Origin: Paratinospora sagittata
Taxonomy: Eukaryota > Streptophyta > Magnoliopsida > Ranunculales > Menispermaceae
NCBI GenBank assembly: GCA_035771175.1
Contig: CM069595.1
Location: 3,824,094 to 3,888,093, forward strand
Reading direction: 5' to 3'
Length of the DNA: 64,000 bases
This document shows positions 35,359 to 49,212 of the stretch, piece by piece. Numbering within the stretch: position 1 is the stretch's first letter; each line of letters opens with the position of its first letter. The position numbers were made by a program, and so were the translations under genes. The notes beneath the pieces were generated by a model. The model had not been told where the DNA came from and ran no database searches. It worked only from the letters and a program-made list of their open reading frames with translations.

Positions 35359-37327
35359 ATGAGAGGAAGAGCAAAGAAATTAAATTGTAGAAATTACAAA
35401 AAAAAAAAAAAAAAAAAGGAGAAAAATGAACAAATATAAGTAGGACATAATGGGGATTGGTTAGGCAGAAAAGGGTAATTTGTGGGATTATTCTTCAAAT
35501 TTTTATTGTAACTTTGTATTATTTTGAGGTCAATTAATTATCTAGTTTGCGGTTCTACTTCGTTTTATCATCATCTGTACCCTTTTTTTTTTTTTTTTTT
35601 GAATTTCAATTAACTCTGTATTGACTGCAGTTACAAGCTTTTGTTGAATTTATTTCAATTTAATCTTTACTTAAATGCTTCATGTATATAATTGGCTCCA
35701 CTCCATCTTCTTTTCTAACCTTTTTCTTTTTTAATTAAAACAGGGTACATGCACTTAATTATAGTTTATGTAATAAATTTGTGTGTAATGGCCCATTTCT
35801 AGAACCCTAAAAGGACAGCAAAGCCAATTATATATGAGGAAACGTGTCGTTACCCCGTTCGCCAATTAGTTGTCTAATTACAGGTGATTAGCTAGTTAAA
35901 TACTACCTTTAATTGATCTTATCTAATTGCACGTGAGGAGAATGTAGGATCACGTGTTAATGGAAATAATATATAGAAAAAAATATTAATTAAACATGAA
36001 TAAATATTAGAGTATTAATTAATATAAGCATGGTGTGTAAAAAGTAATAGTATTTGTTTAAAATATTAATTTTGTGGTGCGCATAGTAGCTTTTTGTCCG
36101 TTTGTTTTATGTTTAAGATGACAAATTCTCTTTGGTTACTATTGGAGAATGAGGATTGGAATCGAACTAATTAGAACATGGAATGGGAACTGTAGGCCAA
36201 AAGGGTGAGAAAATGTTGTGGGCGCCGTGTATTTTAATAAATATATATATATATATGGTTTTGATAAATAATTGTATATAATTGAAGGTGGATCCATGAA
36301 TGCTAATTAATTAACTTAATTAATTAGTTTTATATGATATATGCTTAAGTATTAAAATATACTTAATTTCCAAAGGCACGATCATATGATCACCATTCTA
36401 TGTATCATCACTTGCCATAATTGTCATGTTTTGTATAATATATATATATATATATAATTATTGCATTCTCACTAGTGAGTGGCATTTGGTCTTTTCACGT
36501 GACTCTCCAAACTTACATTTTTCGCATTGTTAAAATATAAAAGTGAGCAATTAACAAATAGTTAATGATCACATTTTTGTTAAATTGGATAAATCTATTA
36601 TTACCCATTTAATTACATAGTCAAAATAAATTCATTGATTTTTTAAATATTCAATTTCCTATAAAATATAACTTAATTGATTATCTAAACTAATTAAGTT
36701 TAACGAAAAAAACTCAATTTTCATCAATATGTGACATTAAGACTTTGAATTAATCTGTTCACTAATTTGTGTCTTAGAAGTGATATTTAGGTGGTATGGT
36801 ATCATATATATTGCTAATATGATACATCAACTCAAGCTATTATAACAATAAAGAAAAATCAACATGGGAGCCATAAAATATTATTGATATATTCATGTCA
36901 TTGTTTGATTAAGATGCATTTCATTATGGCTAAATTCGTGATATATATGCAAATGTATATTTAAACTTACCTAAATCTATTAAGTTATCTTGATTTATGA
37001 ATGAGTTCATGAGATGCATAAATATATCTAAACTTTCCTAAATTGGTAAAGTTATCCTTTGATATGCTAATAGATAAGCTCTTATTTTTTAATAATTTTA
37101 ATAATCAAAACATTAAAATATTTGTAATGAAATCATTTAAAACAAAAAAGAAGAAGAAGAAGCAAGAGTACCAATCACTCACCAACCTACTAGAATTATT
37201 CTATGAAAAATCTCTCTAACTAATTAATTAAAAAAAATAAACGTGAAATACTATACTTGTTTTTAATTAAATAAACTAAAACCAATCAAAAAAATAAAAA
37301 ATAAAAACAAATAATAAAAAAAACCTT

Positions 37328-37845
37328 GCACGTGCGAAACACGGAATTAGTTTGAAAACGCGAGGAACAGACCCAAGGCGGCGGAATCTTTGTAGGGAAA
37401 CGTGTCGAGCACCGAAGCCTCTAACAGTGGTCCCAATCACCGGAAAGCCTAAGCTGTTGCCCACTCACCACGTGTTCTATCCGTACATCTAAAATATGTT
37501 ATCTTCCCACCATCGTAGACTCGACAGCAGCAACCTTTGAAAGTCCCCTTCAACGAAGAGTGGACCTCCTTCTGCCACGTCGACATCATTTATTATTTCT
37601 AATAATAAAAGAAATATAATTCTAACAGACTTTCGTAATCACCGAGTTCACTCCTGCTTACGTGTTAACATATCACCGGAAAGATCTCATTTGATCATCT
37701 TCGTTCCTTGGTACGGTTAAAATCATGGAATCATCTTTTTTTGGATTAAAATATTACGCTACTGCGCATTAACTGGCACCCACGAACCATGAAAGACTAC
37801 CACGTAAGTTTCCCGTCAACACAAGAGAGCTCAATTACACGTGGC
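37328..37845. promoter_or_regulatory. Cluster of six ACGTG (G-box/ABRE) motifs
   Basis: ACGTG-core or closely related sites occur at 37328-37335 (GCACGTGC), 37400-37406 (ACGTGTC), 37468-37475 (CCACGTGT), 37574-37581 (GCCACGTC), 37659-37666 (TACGTGTT) and 37837-37845 (ACACGTGGC, the classic ABRE form), plus CCACGTAA near 37799. The stretch is clearly more GC-rich than its surroundings. In plants such clusters bind bZIP/bHLH factors. No gene starts next to it. Confidence 0.5.
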
Positions 37846-40008
37846 GCTTCTCCCTTTTTTCTCTCTAGTATTTGGTGGGTGGGTGGGTCCCACAGGTGAG
37901 GCTCGACCGGATTGATTATCCGGTTCTGTCCGAGTCGGATCGGCTCGACGATTCCAGAACTTGTAGGATTGGGTAGGTATGCAGCGCCAATGCGGGTGGT
38001 TTACTTTTGGTGGACTCAAACCGGGAAGTCCGGCCTGTGATTCGGCAGAACTGGTAGACCAATTAATAATAATAATAATAAATAAATAACAATAGTAGAT
38101 ACGTATATATTTAAATATTGATAATAATAATAAGGGTGGTGCGCATGCTCGTCAGGTCAGTTTTGAAAGTAGTCAATGTGTCTAAATACAGAGGTAATGG
38201 TGTATTCTTCTATAGATAAGTTGATAAATATTAATAGAAAGATGATTTGTGTAATGCAGATTCAATAAGATGATTGGGACAGGGTCTAAATCTATGTTAA
38301 TTAGCTGATGATATATTCATTCAACTTGGGTCAACTTCATTCGATTGAATGAGGGTCTTGATTTTATTCTGATATGGTTTCTAATCTCATCGGGAATGTA
38401 AGAAAAGGACTTGGGAAATTAATCATTTAAATTTTTTTTTTTTTTTTAAGGATGATGACGATGATCTAATCCGATCCTTTTCGGAGTTGACAGATTTTGG
38501 ATCAGATAAATTCTGGATATCTCAAATTACTAACTCGTCTGATAGCTTTGGTTGGGGTTAGTGGAGGCTTAATTATTTGATTAGAACTTTTCAATATATG
38601 TAATATGTATATTAATGCACTAAATTTGTGTTCAATGAAATTTATAAATCGATAGACATTATTGTATAGGTTGGTTAATTAAAATCTAAAGCTATGAGCT
38701 CATGTACTAAATCAAATGCATATAAACTGACTGTACTGATGATCTAGCTAGCCAGCTGAACTGTTAATCTATACTTGCATACAAAATAAGATTATATATA
38801 TATATATCATTATTGCTTAAGCTTTGGAATGATAGAAGCCTTATGGACAGTATAAGTTTGATTTGTATGGAATTCAATAACATTTAAATTTAAATAATCA
38901 AAGAGTGGCGATCCTAATTAAATCAAGCATTTTAAAAGGGATTTTATGTCAATCCAACAGAAAAACAATCTAATTAACTTAATACCCATGATGATATATA
39001 TACTTCTATTTTAAGATCATCCTATGGTAAATTTCCTATGGTAGAGTCGTTTAGAAAATAGAAGGAGCCATTTATTTCTGATCAGCTGCTTTTAATTAAT
39101 TAAGACCACACATACGTGTGGCTTCTTCTTGGAACCAACCCTATAGCTAACAAAAGGAAACAAAATTGACGGAGGTCAAAATGGGTTCTTACGATCATGT
39201 GGACCATATGGAAAAAACCCATTTGATAGAACCATATTGCAGAATGGTGCACTTTTCTCCTCCTGTTATTTTTGCCATTTTTGGATCAAAACTACTTCTT
39301 CTCTTCCCCCTCCGCCAAACTTACTCAAAAGGTCCTCTTGAATGAAACTAAACATATCCCTCTTGCAGCTTGCTAGTTGCCCAAATTAATTTGCTTCCTC
39401 TTTGATGCTTTTATAGATATTCTCATGCCATTATTATATAATTGCTCCAAACGTTTCTTAGATGTGTCGTCTCAGTTTCTATCTGTGTTTTTCTCATGTT
39501 AGAGTTCTATAATGGGCAAGAATTACATATGGGTACTGATCAAATTGATTAAAGCTAGTTATAAGGCTTCCCTCACACATGAACATGTGAAGTGCTTTAA
39601 TTATTTCATGCATATGGTGGTTTCTTGATGAGAAATACTTTTGCCTAACACGGGTTGTACGATGATGTTAGCCAAAATATTCCAAAAAGGTTTTGAATGG
39701 ACAACACTAGTTATATATATTTGTTTAAAATGAAGTTAATTACAACACATGTTAGCTTTGAAAATTGAGAGAATATTCGAAGATACTTAAATTTGTTTGA
39801 ATTAGTTGTGGAGTTATTTGTAGTATTCATCAGCAATGTGAGGAATGAAAAAATCAAAGAAAATATATAAACATTTAAGCAGCCATTATTGATATCACTA
39901 GATTAAATGATATATATATATATAGTAGACAAAATGAACCAAAAAATGACTCCTCTCTTATCTCCATATATCAAATTAATGATCATTCTTGATTCATGTT
40001 GTAGTACA

Positions 40009-40039
<31 letters not shown>

Positions 40040-42292
40040 CGGGTATATGACTAATCTAGGGTATATTTTGAGTAAGTTATTTGTGAAGAATATCGAACCA
40101 ATAATCGCTCACGGGTTTTTGTAGGTAAAGAGAAATTAAATAGATTCAAAAAATAAAAAAATAATTCAACACTTAAATTATATTCTCATCATCAATTAGC
40201 TCATCTTTTTATGGTTGCTTTTAGAGAAAACTATTGTTGAAAAAAAAAAAAAAAAAGTTAACTCACTGAAGGTGAGAAGGCCTTATTCTGGCCGGCTCAT
40301 GCGTATTTTCAACGTGCCTAATAAAATACGAGTTCAACAGAAAAAAGATATTTCAAGCTAACACAAACTTGTGGTAGTAATAGGGTGGCCATGACACGTC
40401 TTCAAAATTAACTTCAAAGCATTATAAATAGATTACTGTTGACCGCCGAGTTGTGTGACAAAGATGCCTGCATTTTCACATTATATGATACAGACTTCTA
40501 TCACGTAAGAACTTGACTCTAAGCTTCATCAATTAATATAATTTCATATTAACAATTAGCCAATTACCTAAGAAACTATATAATTAATTCATTAATTGCA
40601 GTACTTTACAATTGTAAAACTATAAAGAAATGATTATACATAATTAATTAATATTTTTTTAAAATCATATGATTTGATCGAATGTCATGGACTCATTCAG
40701 CCTGTTGAATATTTCTTCAAATAAAAATATCTATGAACACAAGTTCAATTCAAAAAGATACAAAAGCAACCCCCAACATCCCTCTCTTCTGTTTTTCCTT
40801 TTACCCCTTGAATATGGTATTCTTGTCTCACATGACTTTACAACATTTATTAATAAACTCATATAATTAGTTTAGTACAATTTACCTAATTACTAGCTAG
40901 TTAGCTACCAATTAAAAGTACTATTGGAGCTAGCACGCTTATAATTGGGTCAACACCACATCCACTTGGTTTGGTTTACTTAATCTAAGAAATTTGATCC
41001 AAATTAGGCCTTGTTTCAATGACTTTTCAAACACAACAAATTAACAGATTATGATTATCACTACTAACTAGAAAATATATAAAAGTCTTCTTTTCTTAAT
41101 TTTCATAATTAATCAGCATATAATTGGCTGGCTGAATTCAGTTAATTCACTAAACCTTTAAACTATGGCCCTGTTTCGTTACGTGATTCAACGGGGGTGT
41201 GGCGAAGATTTTAACGAAATGCAGTAATTAAGGAGTTTAGGCAACTGCCCTTATAACGAAAAAACGTAATTTTTGACATTTTAACAAAGTACCTTTAATT
41301 TCACCACTTCGAATATTAAAAAAAAAACGCTTCTCCCTTCAATTGCAAACAAGGCTTACGTGTATTTATTAGTGGTCCCTAAAAATTGAGAAAATAATAA
41401 TAAAACGGCGCTTGACACGGCCGTGCTTTATGGGACGAAGACATACTTTTCAAGGGTTGGTTGCTGCATTGCGGCCTTTGAAAGAACAAGAAAGATAGAC
41501 TATTAATTGAATAATGCTGCAAAAGTTGTGCATTTCTACCTTTCTGATGCAATCTCTTCGACTCTAATACCATAAATTTCCAACTTTTTAAGTTCATGTT
41601 GACCATAGATGGAGGGGTGTCATTTCTTCTTAACTTATTATAGCTCAACTCCAAAAGTCTTCTTTGTGTGCTATTGTTTGTCACACCATATCTTCTAATT
41701 GAAAAATGAAGCTGAAAAATGGGCTTTAAATTAATATCACAACTAGTACAAGAATATGAAACCATTTCAACAAGCCCAACTATGAAATTGCTAGAACCCA
41801 TTTGCCACAACATACTAAAATCAAAATTGAATTTAAAAAAAAAAAAATACTAAAATTATTTACTATTTACTCTCGGTTCAACCACCCACTCTTATTAATG
41901 GGCCAAAAAATTTCTGTGTTCCTAACTGACAAGTGGCTTCACCTTTTTCTTGCAGAGGATGAGATGTATAAAGAGCCAAGCAGGTACGTTGGCCCAACCT
42001 AACAAGTTGCTTGTAAAAGGACACCAAGATGTTGGTACTTCCACTGAGGCCAGTGCCCTCTGGCCGTACGCAACAATTGCACCACAGAAAACACCCACAA
42101 ACCCCAAATCCACTCAAATTGGGTTCAGTACATAAGACATGAACAAAAGGTAGCTTATGTACTTAAACACCAGTAATTTGGTGAAAGTAACATAGTTTTT
42201 GAGGGATATAACAAATAGTTATGTTAAATTATCCCTAATGTTTAGTCTTTGTGGCCAAGCCATTATGGAAGCATGATCTACAGCTCCCACCA

Positions 42293-42514
42293 TTATAAGG
42301 CACCACAAGCACTATTTCTACATAGTTACAGGGGAAGCAGCAGAGTGAGGAAGATAAGGATTTGTACTACACAGGAAAGCAATCAGACACATAAATAAAA
42401 ACCAACTGCAAAAATGGAAGACAGCTATTTCACATGTTTTGGACTCTCTTTAAGTGATTGTGTAGGCTGGTGCTTAGTGTGGGGGGCCTTGTAAATTCTG
42501 AAACCCACAATAAA
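42293..42514 (+). other. Candidate short transcription unit with a 26-residue ORF
   Basis: A TATA-like TTATAAGG (42293-42300) is followed at 42414 by an ATG opening a 26-residue ORF (stop 42492-42494). It starts MEDSYFTCFGLSLSD and has three Cys and two Trp. An AATAAA lies 15 nt after the stop (42509-42514). The spacing resembles a very small gene, but each element is common by chance in AT-rich DNA. I do not recognise the peptide. A non-coding transcript is equally possible. Confidence 0.25.
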
Positions 42515-43502
42515 ACAAGCCCTTTGTTATAAATTTCTCCTATTTGGCCTTGTATTTGTTTTTTTTCGGCATTTATTATCATGTGTAGCTGTGGACAGCA
42601 TGAGCAAACTGTGAGGTCATAATTCTTGAAAAAAAAGAGGCAAATTGGAATAAAAAACTCTCATTGAACTTACAAAGAATTGATTTTAATAACATGAAAA
42701 TGAAGGGTAATATTAAGTGACAAACTCAACTGTGTACTCACACACCCCAGTCCTTTCGATCATCGTGTATCATCGTTGATGAAAAAAATAAAAAGAGAGA
42801 CATATATCGGGAAAGGACAAGATACACATCATTACCTTTAACTACAGGAAGGCTCTTTTTGGATTCTCACAATAGAACAATCTCGACTTTTGTGCGAAAG
42901 ATCATCCTCAAGCTTAATCAAATCACACTTTTTTTTTTTCCTTTTACTCTCTTTAAGGTGAGATTTCTTGGGCTCCATAGTATCCATTAACAAGTTAACT
43001 AATTGTTATGATCTTGGGTGGATTTGAGCTAAAACTATTCAATGGTTAAATGGGTCCATCCCATCCAATATAATTATCCATCAAGCTTAATGGGATATCA
43101 ATTCAGGTTTAGGAGTGATTTAATTTAAAACCAAGGAAGGTTTCCCCAATTTTTAACAAATGAATCCCTTTTCATTTCATGATTAAAGAAATTTCTTGCT
43201 TATGCTACAATTATGATTCACTCAAACTGCTAGTAGCCTAGTACATCAAAGTTTCATGTCAGTAGCCCACATAAGCATGCACTGATATTTTATCTTATAT
43301 ATACACTAGCAAGCTTATTTGAATTAAAATGTAGTATCCATATATAGCACTAGGTTCATGAAAAGTTTATTTTATTGAATTTCACAAAAGCAATGCAAGT
43401 CCCTACCATTTTATATCCATTATTTAAATCATCCTCTCCCCATTAACATTTGTTTTTCTCATCATCGGCAAATTCTTATACACTTCAGCCATTACAATTT
43501 CC

Positions 43503-44973
43503 ATGGCTTCCCTTTCCCATACTCACTTTCTTATGATTCTTCAATGTTATCTCTTCCTTCTCTCTCTTTCTATTACACTTCCTCTGAAATCTCTTTCATG
43601 GAATCCAAAATTAGAAGCAAAAATAGAAGCAGAAGCAGATTATCTAACATGGGTGTCTTGGAATCTCAAAAACTATAGACAAAAAACAACTTTGGGAGCA
43701 GATGGAATCAGTACTAGTACTACCATTATAAGCAGCAAGAAAGCTCTTGACCCTAAGCTGGGGATGGCAGAGATGAAAAAAGTGAGGTTGAGTGTCAGTC
43801 AAGATGGAACAAGTGATTTCAAAACTATCAAAGAAGCTATTGATTCCATTCCACTATACAACAAAAGGAGAGTAATTCTAGACATTAAACCAGGGATTTA
43901 TAGGTATATTATGTATCTATCTATAGATATAAATGTGCATTATATTGATGGAGATGTTCTAAATTATTTGGTTCTTCTACATTTCAGAATTTTCATGGTT
44001 GTTCTTGTCTGTGATTTTACAATGTTTTTTTGTTTTTTTTTGTTCTTCTTAATTTGAGGGAAAAGATTGTGATTCCAAAGACCATGCCTTTTATCACATT
44101 TCTAGGGGACTCTCTAAATCCTCCTACAATTACTGGCAATGATACTGCTTCTGCAGTAGGGAAGAATGGGGTGCCATTGAACACGTTTCACAGCGCGACG
44201 GTCACTGTCAATGCCCATTATTTTGTGGCCATTAACATAAAATTTGAGGTATTTTTCCAAGCAAATAAGCTACTAGTTTTCACATATCAAATCTCTTAAA
44301 CTTCTTAATAGATTTTTTTTATTTTTTTGGTTTCCTTGTTTTGAAGTTACGAAGTTATTGTTTAGATATTTATTATATGTATGGTACATAGAGATTCCAT
44401 GGCTATCTGCAACAATCCAAGAGACCCAACACAATTGCTGTCTTTTTCAATATCTTTCAAAAAACATAAAATCACGGGTTCTTAAATGAATGTAGAATAT
44501 GATTTTCCATGTTTCAAATTGCCTGATTTTTTTGGTTTTCATGAACTGGATGTCTCCAAGTACTTCTCAATATTTTTACTTCCTTCCCATCAATAATTGC
44601 TCTTGGTGGCATTTGGACCAAAATATTTGCTTATAATTGAAGAGCTTTAAATCATGATTTTTGTAAAACTTGGCTCTGTTATAATTTCTGGATTCATCTA
44701 AATGGTCACAAAGTAACAAATGTAATTGGTGTAGAACACAGCTCCTCATGAAATTAGAACAGATGGAGAACAAGCAGTGGCACTTCGCATTTCCGGCAAC
44801 AAAGCCGCATTCTACAATTGCAGCTTTTATGGGAACCAGGACACTTTGTATGATCACAAAGGCCTTCATTACTTCAACAATTGCCTCATCCAAGGCTCTG
44901 TGGATTTCATCTTTGGTTATGGAACATCCTTATATGAGGTCAGTTTTCATAGCTAGAGAGACCCAATTGCTTA

Positions 44974-45005
<32 letters not shown>

Positions 45006-45729
45006 TTTTTCTATTACTAATAAAATGTGTGTTGTTTTGGTGAATTAGAACTGTTATTTGAATTCCACTGCAAAGAAGGTGGCATCAGTAACAGCTCAAA
45101 AGAGGACAAATGCTTCATTGGAAAGTGGGTTTTCTTTCAAGGATTGTGTGGTGACAGGAAGTGGGCAATTGTACCTAGGAAGAGCATGGGGTGATCGTTC
45201 TAGGGTTGTTTTCTCCTACACTTTTATGGACAAGCTTGTGTGGCCTCAAGGATGGAGTAATTGGGGTGTCCAAAAGCGTGAACTGTGAGTCCATTTAATT
45301 AGTTGCATATATTATAACTAGCTATTTAATATCTATATCTATTTAATAGCTAAAGAAGTGTTTTTAGCCCTGTTTTAACAAAGTAGTAGTAGTTGTATAA
45401 GACAAACATAAAAATAGCTTTTGCCTAAAAAGTAAGTTAAAAACACTTTTATTTAACTCACCAAAGTGGTGGTGAACTTACAAAATATTTTATCTTTGCT
45501 CATGCTTAACTTTTTGGGCTTCATTATTATCTTAACTCTTACCCTAAATTTTAATTTCTTCAGGAGTGTGTACTATGGAGAATACAAGTGCACTGGGCCT
45601 GGTGCTAACTTAACTGGAAGAGTTCCTTGGGCTCGAATGCTAACTGACCAACAAGCCATACCTTTCCTTGGGACCTATTACATCCAAGGAGAAACTTGGC
45701 TCCTTAACCCCTCCCTCTTTCATCTCTAG
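43503..45729 (+). CDS. Pectin methylesterase (pectinesterase) without PRO domain, PME53-like
   Basis: Pectinesterase (CE8) demethylates homogalacturonan in the cell wall, changing wall stiffness. Five exons, 43503-43903, 44059-44248, 44735-44938, 45049-45284 and 45564-45729, give 398 residues. Residues 1-32 form a signal peptide with a Leu-rich core. There is no PMEI-like PRO domain, so it is the short secreted type. All catalytic landmarks are present: GEQAVAL (Q210), GNQDTLYD (Q232, D233), DFIFG (D254) and LGRAW (R310, W312; the usual GRPW with Ala for Pro). The C-terminal [13 protein letters not shown] and RVPWAR blocks point to the PME53-type clade. A (CA)n repeat sits in intron 3. A TATA-rich stretch lies about 200 bp upstream of the ATG. 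It appears intact. Confidence 0.93.
44974..45000. repeat. (AC)n microsatellite in pectinesterase intron 3
   Basis: An AC array of about 27 bp ends roughly 50 bp before the exon 4 acceptor. Confidence 0.95.
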
Positions 45730-45799
45730 TTGCTTAAGCAGTGTATTAAACTTATATCTTTTCTTCATTCTATTGATATGCACACATGTCTAACGTGAA

Positions 45800-48700
45800 G
45801 TTTTAATTTTTAGTTTAATTATTTTCTTTTCTTTTCTTTTTCTTCGTTTAGAAAAAAAGTACACCACATATATGAGATGAGACACCTTCGCTTTTTGCCA
45901 CGTCACAGCAAAAAAGTTCCCACTCGACAAAAGCTAACCAACCATTTGCTTGGCTACACGTGGTGTTGTGTGAATGCGAGGAAGCAACAGCCCATAATTT
46001 GGATAAGAATTGTTGGTGCCACGTCATAACATTGTTAGCAAACACGTTACTCTTATCGAACTTTCTCTCTCCTCGTACGCCACCTATCCTATCAACTTCC
46101 TTCTTCAACTGTCCTACATAATTTTCTTTCTTTTTCTTAAAAAAAAAAAAAAAAAACTGTTTCCAACTTTTCTAATTTCTCCTTCTCTTCATCAATTTCT
46201 CATTCTCTTGGTGACTTTTCTTTATAAATTTCCATTTTCTTCCCCAATTATTCTCAAATAATAATAATAATGCTTTTGTCAAAGTTTTATTTAATTTTCA
46301 TAAAATTAAATCTTCAAAGAAAGATACGACTTTCAATAAAAAATAACATACTAAAAATTAATACAGACATAAATTCTCACATAAAAATAGATAAAACCCG
46401 ATAATCAAAGAATAAAACCCCCACAATAAAAAGAAAAACATCAATAATAATAATAATAATTTAAATAAAATAAATTAGACTATTTCAATATACTTTTATA
46501 ATTATTTAGAATAAAATGATTATACTTCTTGAGAAGTGAAGCTCTTTTAACTTTTTATTTTAGAGATATAAGCATTATTAGAATATGTGAAAACTTCAAT
46601 GTCTTTAAATACTAAGAAAGCTTAGATTAATTAATTAATTATAATTACCCAATCTTTCATCTTCTTTACATTTCTTTTGCTTAGTTACCTTAAATTTTTT
46701 TTTTTTTTTTTTGGGTATTAGTTTTTTGACATCCGGCAAGTGTCATTCTCTTTTTTCAGGCGAGACTAATTATTTCGGATTTGAAAATTTACAGGAACAA
46801 TGACACATTTTTTAACAGAGACGGACGAGAGCGAGCTCGAACCTGTAATAAATTTTTCAATCGTGCCTCGTAATTCGCTCCTTAAACTAGCGAATCAACT
46901 CCTTATTGGTTATCCTATTAAAGTTTTATTCCTTTTTAAAGTGATATATATGTTTATATGCATGTGTTAAACAGTTTATTCAATAGATTAGCAAATGTTC
47001 CACTTATTCAAAATCAAAGATTTCAAATTTTGTTTCGTTCAAAATCTTCAAGATTTTTTTTTTCTATGTTGATTTTGATCCTTGATGTCTTCTACCACAT
47101 ATATAGACAAGATTATATTTAGAACTATAAGAAAAACGTTTTTCATTTACAACGTCATTTTCTTGATAATTACTTGACCTAAGAAATCATAAAAAAAATA
47201 AAATTCTAATATACTTTTTCAAATCTCGAGGATTATCATTTAAAAATTAAGCAAATACCAATAGGCTGCGAAAAGTACCCTCACAAATATCGCGATATTT
47301 CTGCCCAAGATTGTTTTGGCCTTTTTGTGTCTTTTACTATTCTCGCGCGGCGGCCAGACGAAACGAAAAGAGCCACTCCATCTCAACCAATAGAAAATTG
47401 ACACGTGGATCGTGTGATAGTTTAACCGTATATTACGCCATTGTATACTGACCGTATTTATACGCTGTGGATAGTCTCATTTCCCGCACATGTTTTCTTT
47501 TCTTTCCAACTGACCACTTACCGACTTTTCCGAATGTAATCTTTTTGAAGCGCGGAAGACTTTGCTATTATTAGACGGACCAAATTACCACACAAGCCTG
47601 AGATTTGTCCTTTTTCCTCGATTAAAAAGGCTAGAATACCCCTTGGTCGGTTGGATAGATGTTCGAGGGGTCCGGTTCGAAGAACCACGTGAGTTGGACC
47701 GCTTTTCTTTTTTTTTTTCTTTTTATTTATTGTAATAAATAAATATTTATTATTATAATGAGATAATAATAGTTAGTGTAAAATTTGATCAACATAAAAA
47801 ATGATAATGTGAAGGAAATGCATTGAGCTGGAGTCAGTCTTAGTTGTATCCTCATGTTAGATACGTACTTAACCTTGTAAGAGAAAAAGAAAAATAGGCT
47901 ATCATTAATAGCACCGGTGTGGAGGAGCCCTCCAACGATCCTTCGATGTCAAAATTAGTTCTAAGTTAATTTTAAGAATTAATCTTGCATTAATTAAAGT
48001 AAATAGTGACTTATTTCTTTATCTAATGGGGGATTAATGATCTATTTATAATAATAGGGTCTTGAGGCTTAATAATAATATGTGACGTTCTACCATACGT
48101 TTAATAACCCAACATAGCCACGAGTCTCGTGAGATCCGTGTCCAATAGTCAATCCTAGCTTATCATACCTATTCAGTACTCCGAGCTAACGAGACACTTA
48201 ACTCTTGTCAATTTGTTTTATCATGATTAGCATCTTGACAAAAGAAGAAGCTCACTATCTCCGAGATGATGTCGTTTTCAAATCTCAATGCTCATAGATG
48301 CTAGATTAGGTGAGCTGATTAGACATTATTTTGGTATGCCGAAGTCATGGCTCAACAGAAGTAATGAAAAATCATGAAAGATTAGTTTTCTCGTTGGTGA
48401 GGAATAATTTCTAATTTTTGAGTGGTTTGATCTCTAATTTATATGGTGGAGGTCTTAAGAACATCTCTAATGTAATTATCAATTATAAAAAAAATCAATA
48501 GCCACGTAGGATAAATAGATGTTGAGTTAAAACAAACTTTTTCAATATAATTATCATCATTTAATATCAAGTTGAAGTGATAAAAAATAGAGGTTGTCAA
48601 CATTATCATCTACTTTTAGACGGTCTGTTTGACAATCATTCTATTACTATAAAAAATAAATAGATATTAATTAAATTTAATTAAAAAAAATATTTAACAC

Positions 48701-49140
48701 TTTATTAAAAAATATATTTAAATAGAAATATTAAAAAATATTTTTTAATTTAAATATCTATCAAATAATAATTTACGTCATATAAGAAATAAGTCCTTTG
48801 ATATTAATGATACGATACTTTTTTTTAAAAATAGATTGGAGATCAAACCAATGTGTTTAATTTAGATGTTAATTTTCATACAAAACAATGTGTTTAATTT
48901 TCAATTATTTCTGTAAACAAATTAATAGATAAGAATAATTTATTCGGTTCAAAACCTAGTGTCAGTACCTTGAACACGGACAAACCGACCATTTCAACCT
49001 TCGCCAAGATCCGAGGTTATCCTCGTCATTTCAGCTCCTCTTCATCCACGAATCTTCCAAGCTCCCAACAAGGGACACATCCGTAAAAATTCCACATTTC
49101 CAGATGTAACGTGATCAGAATTCGGACACGCCTTCTTCCT
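45800..49140. other. Intergenic region between pectinesterase and invertase genes
   Basis: About 3.3 kb with no protein gene seen. It holds the pectinesterase 3' UTR, a SINE-like element at 46695-46925, and a GC-richer stretch at 47280-47700 with CCAAT and ACACGTGG/CCACGTGAG motifs. AT-rich spacer follows, and the last 180 bp are probably invertase promoter. Confidence 0.55.
46695..46925 (-). mobile_element. Probable tRNA-derived SINE
   Basis: The minus strand has an A-box-like TTCGCTAGTTTAAGGAGCG, a B-box-like CAGGTTCGAGCTC further on, and a body with TCCGAAATAATTAGTCTCGCC. It ends in an A-rich tail, the T-run at about 46695-46713 on the plus strand. No target duplication was identified by eye. 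Confidence 0.6.
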
Positions 49141-49141
49141 C

Positions 49142-49149
49142 TATAAAAA
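49142..49149 (+). promoter_or_regulatory. TATA box of the invertase gene
   Basis: TATAAAAA, preceded by a CT-rich stretch, lies about 340 bp upstream of the start codon. This predicts a long leader of roughly 310 nt. Confidence 0.55.
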
Positions 49150-49212
49150 AAGCACAATTCATTTCTTTCCGCCTTTCTTTTTATTACACAACAAAAGGGA
49201 AACAAAAGCCGT

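Larger units (their letters stand above)
35400..43290. other. Intergenic region between MYB and pectinesterase genes
   Basis: About 7.9 kb without a recognisable full-length protein gene. The first 150 bp are the MYB 3' UTR. The region contains scattered ACGTG motifs (35.84-35.96 kb), a dense ACGTG cluster with a G-rich tract at 37.33-37.88 kb, short (TA)n runs, a T-run at about 40014-40039 and a candidate short transcript unit near 42.3-42.5 kb. ORFs at 41.4-42.1 kb overlap on both strands and match nothing I recognise. Confidence 0.6.

Noticed and set aside
41878..42135. Overlapping ORFs of 61-79 codons on both strands
   Set aside because: Open frames on opposite strands over the same bases, with no recognisable domain and no splice context.
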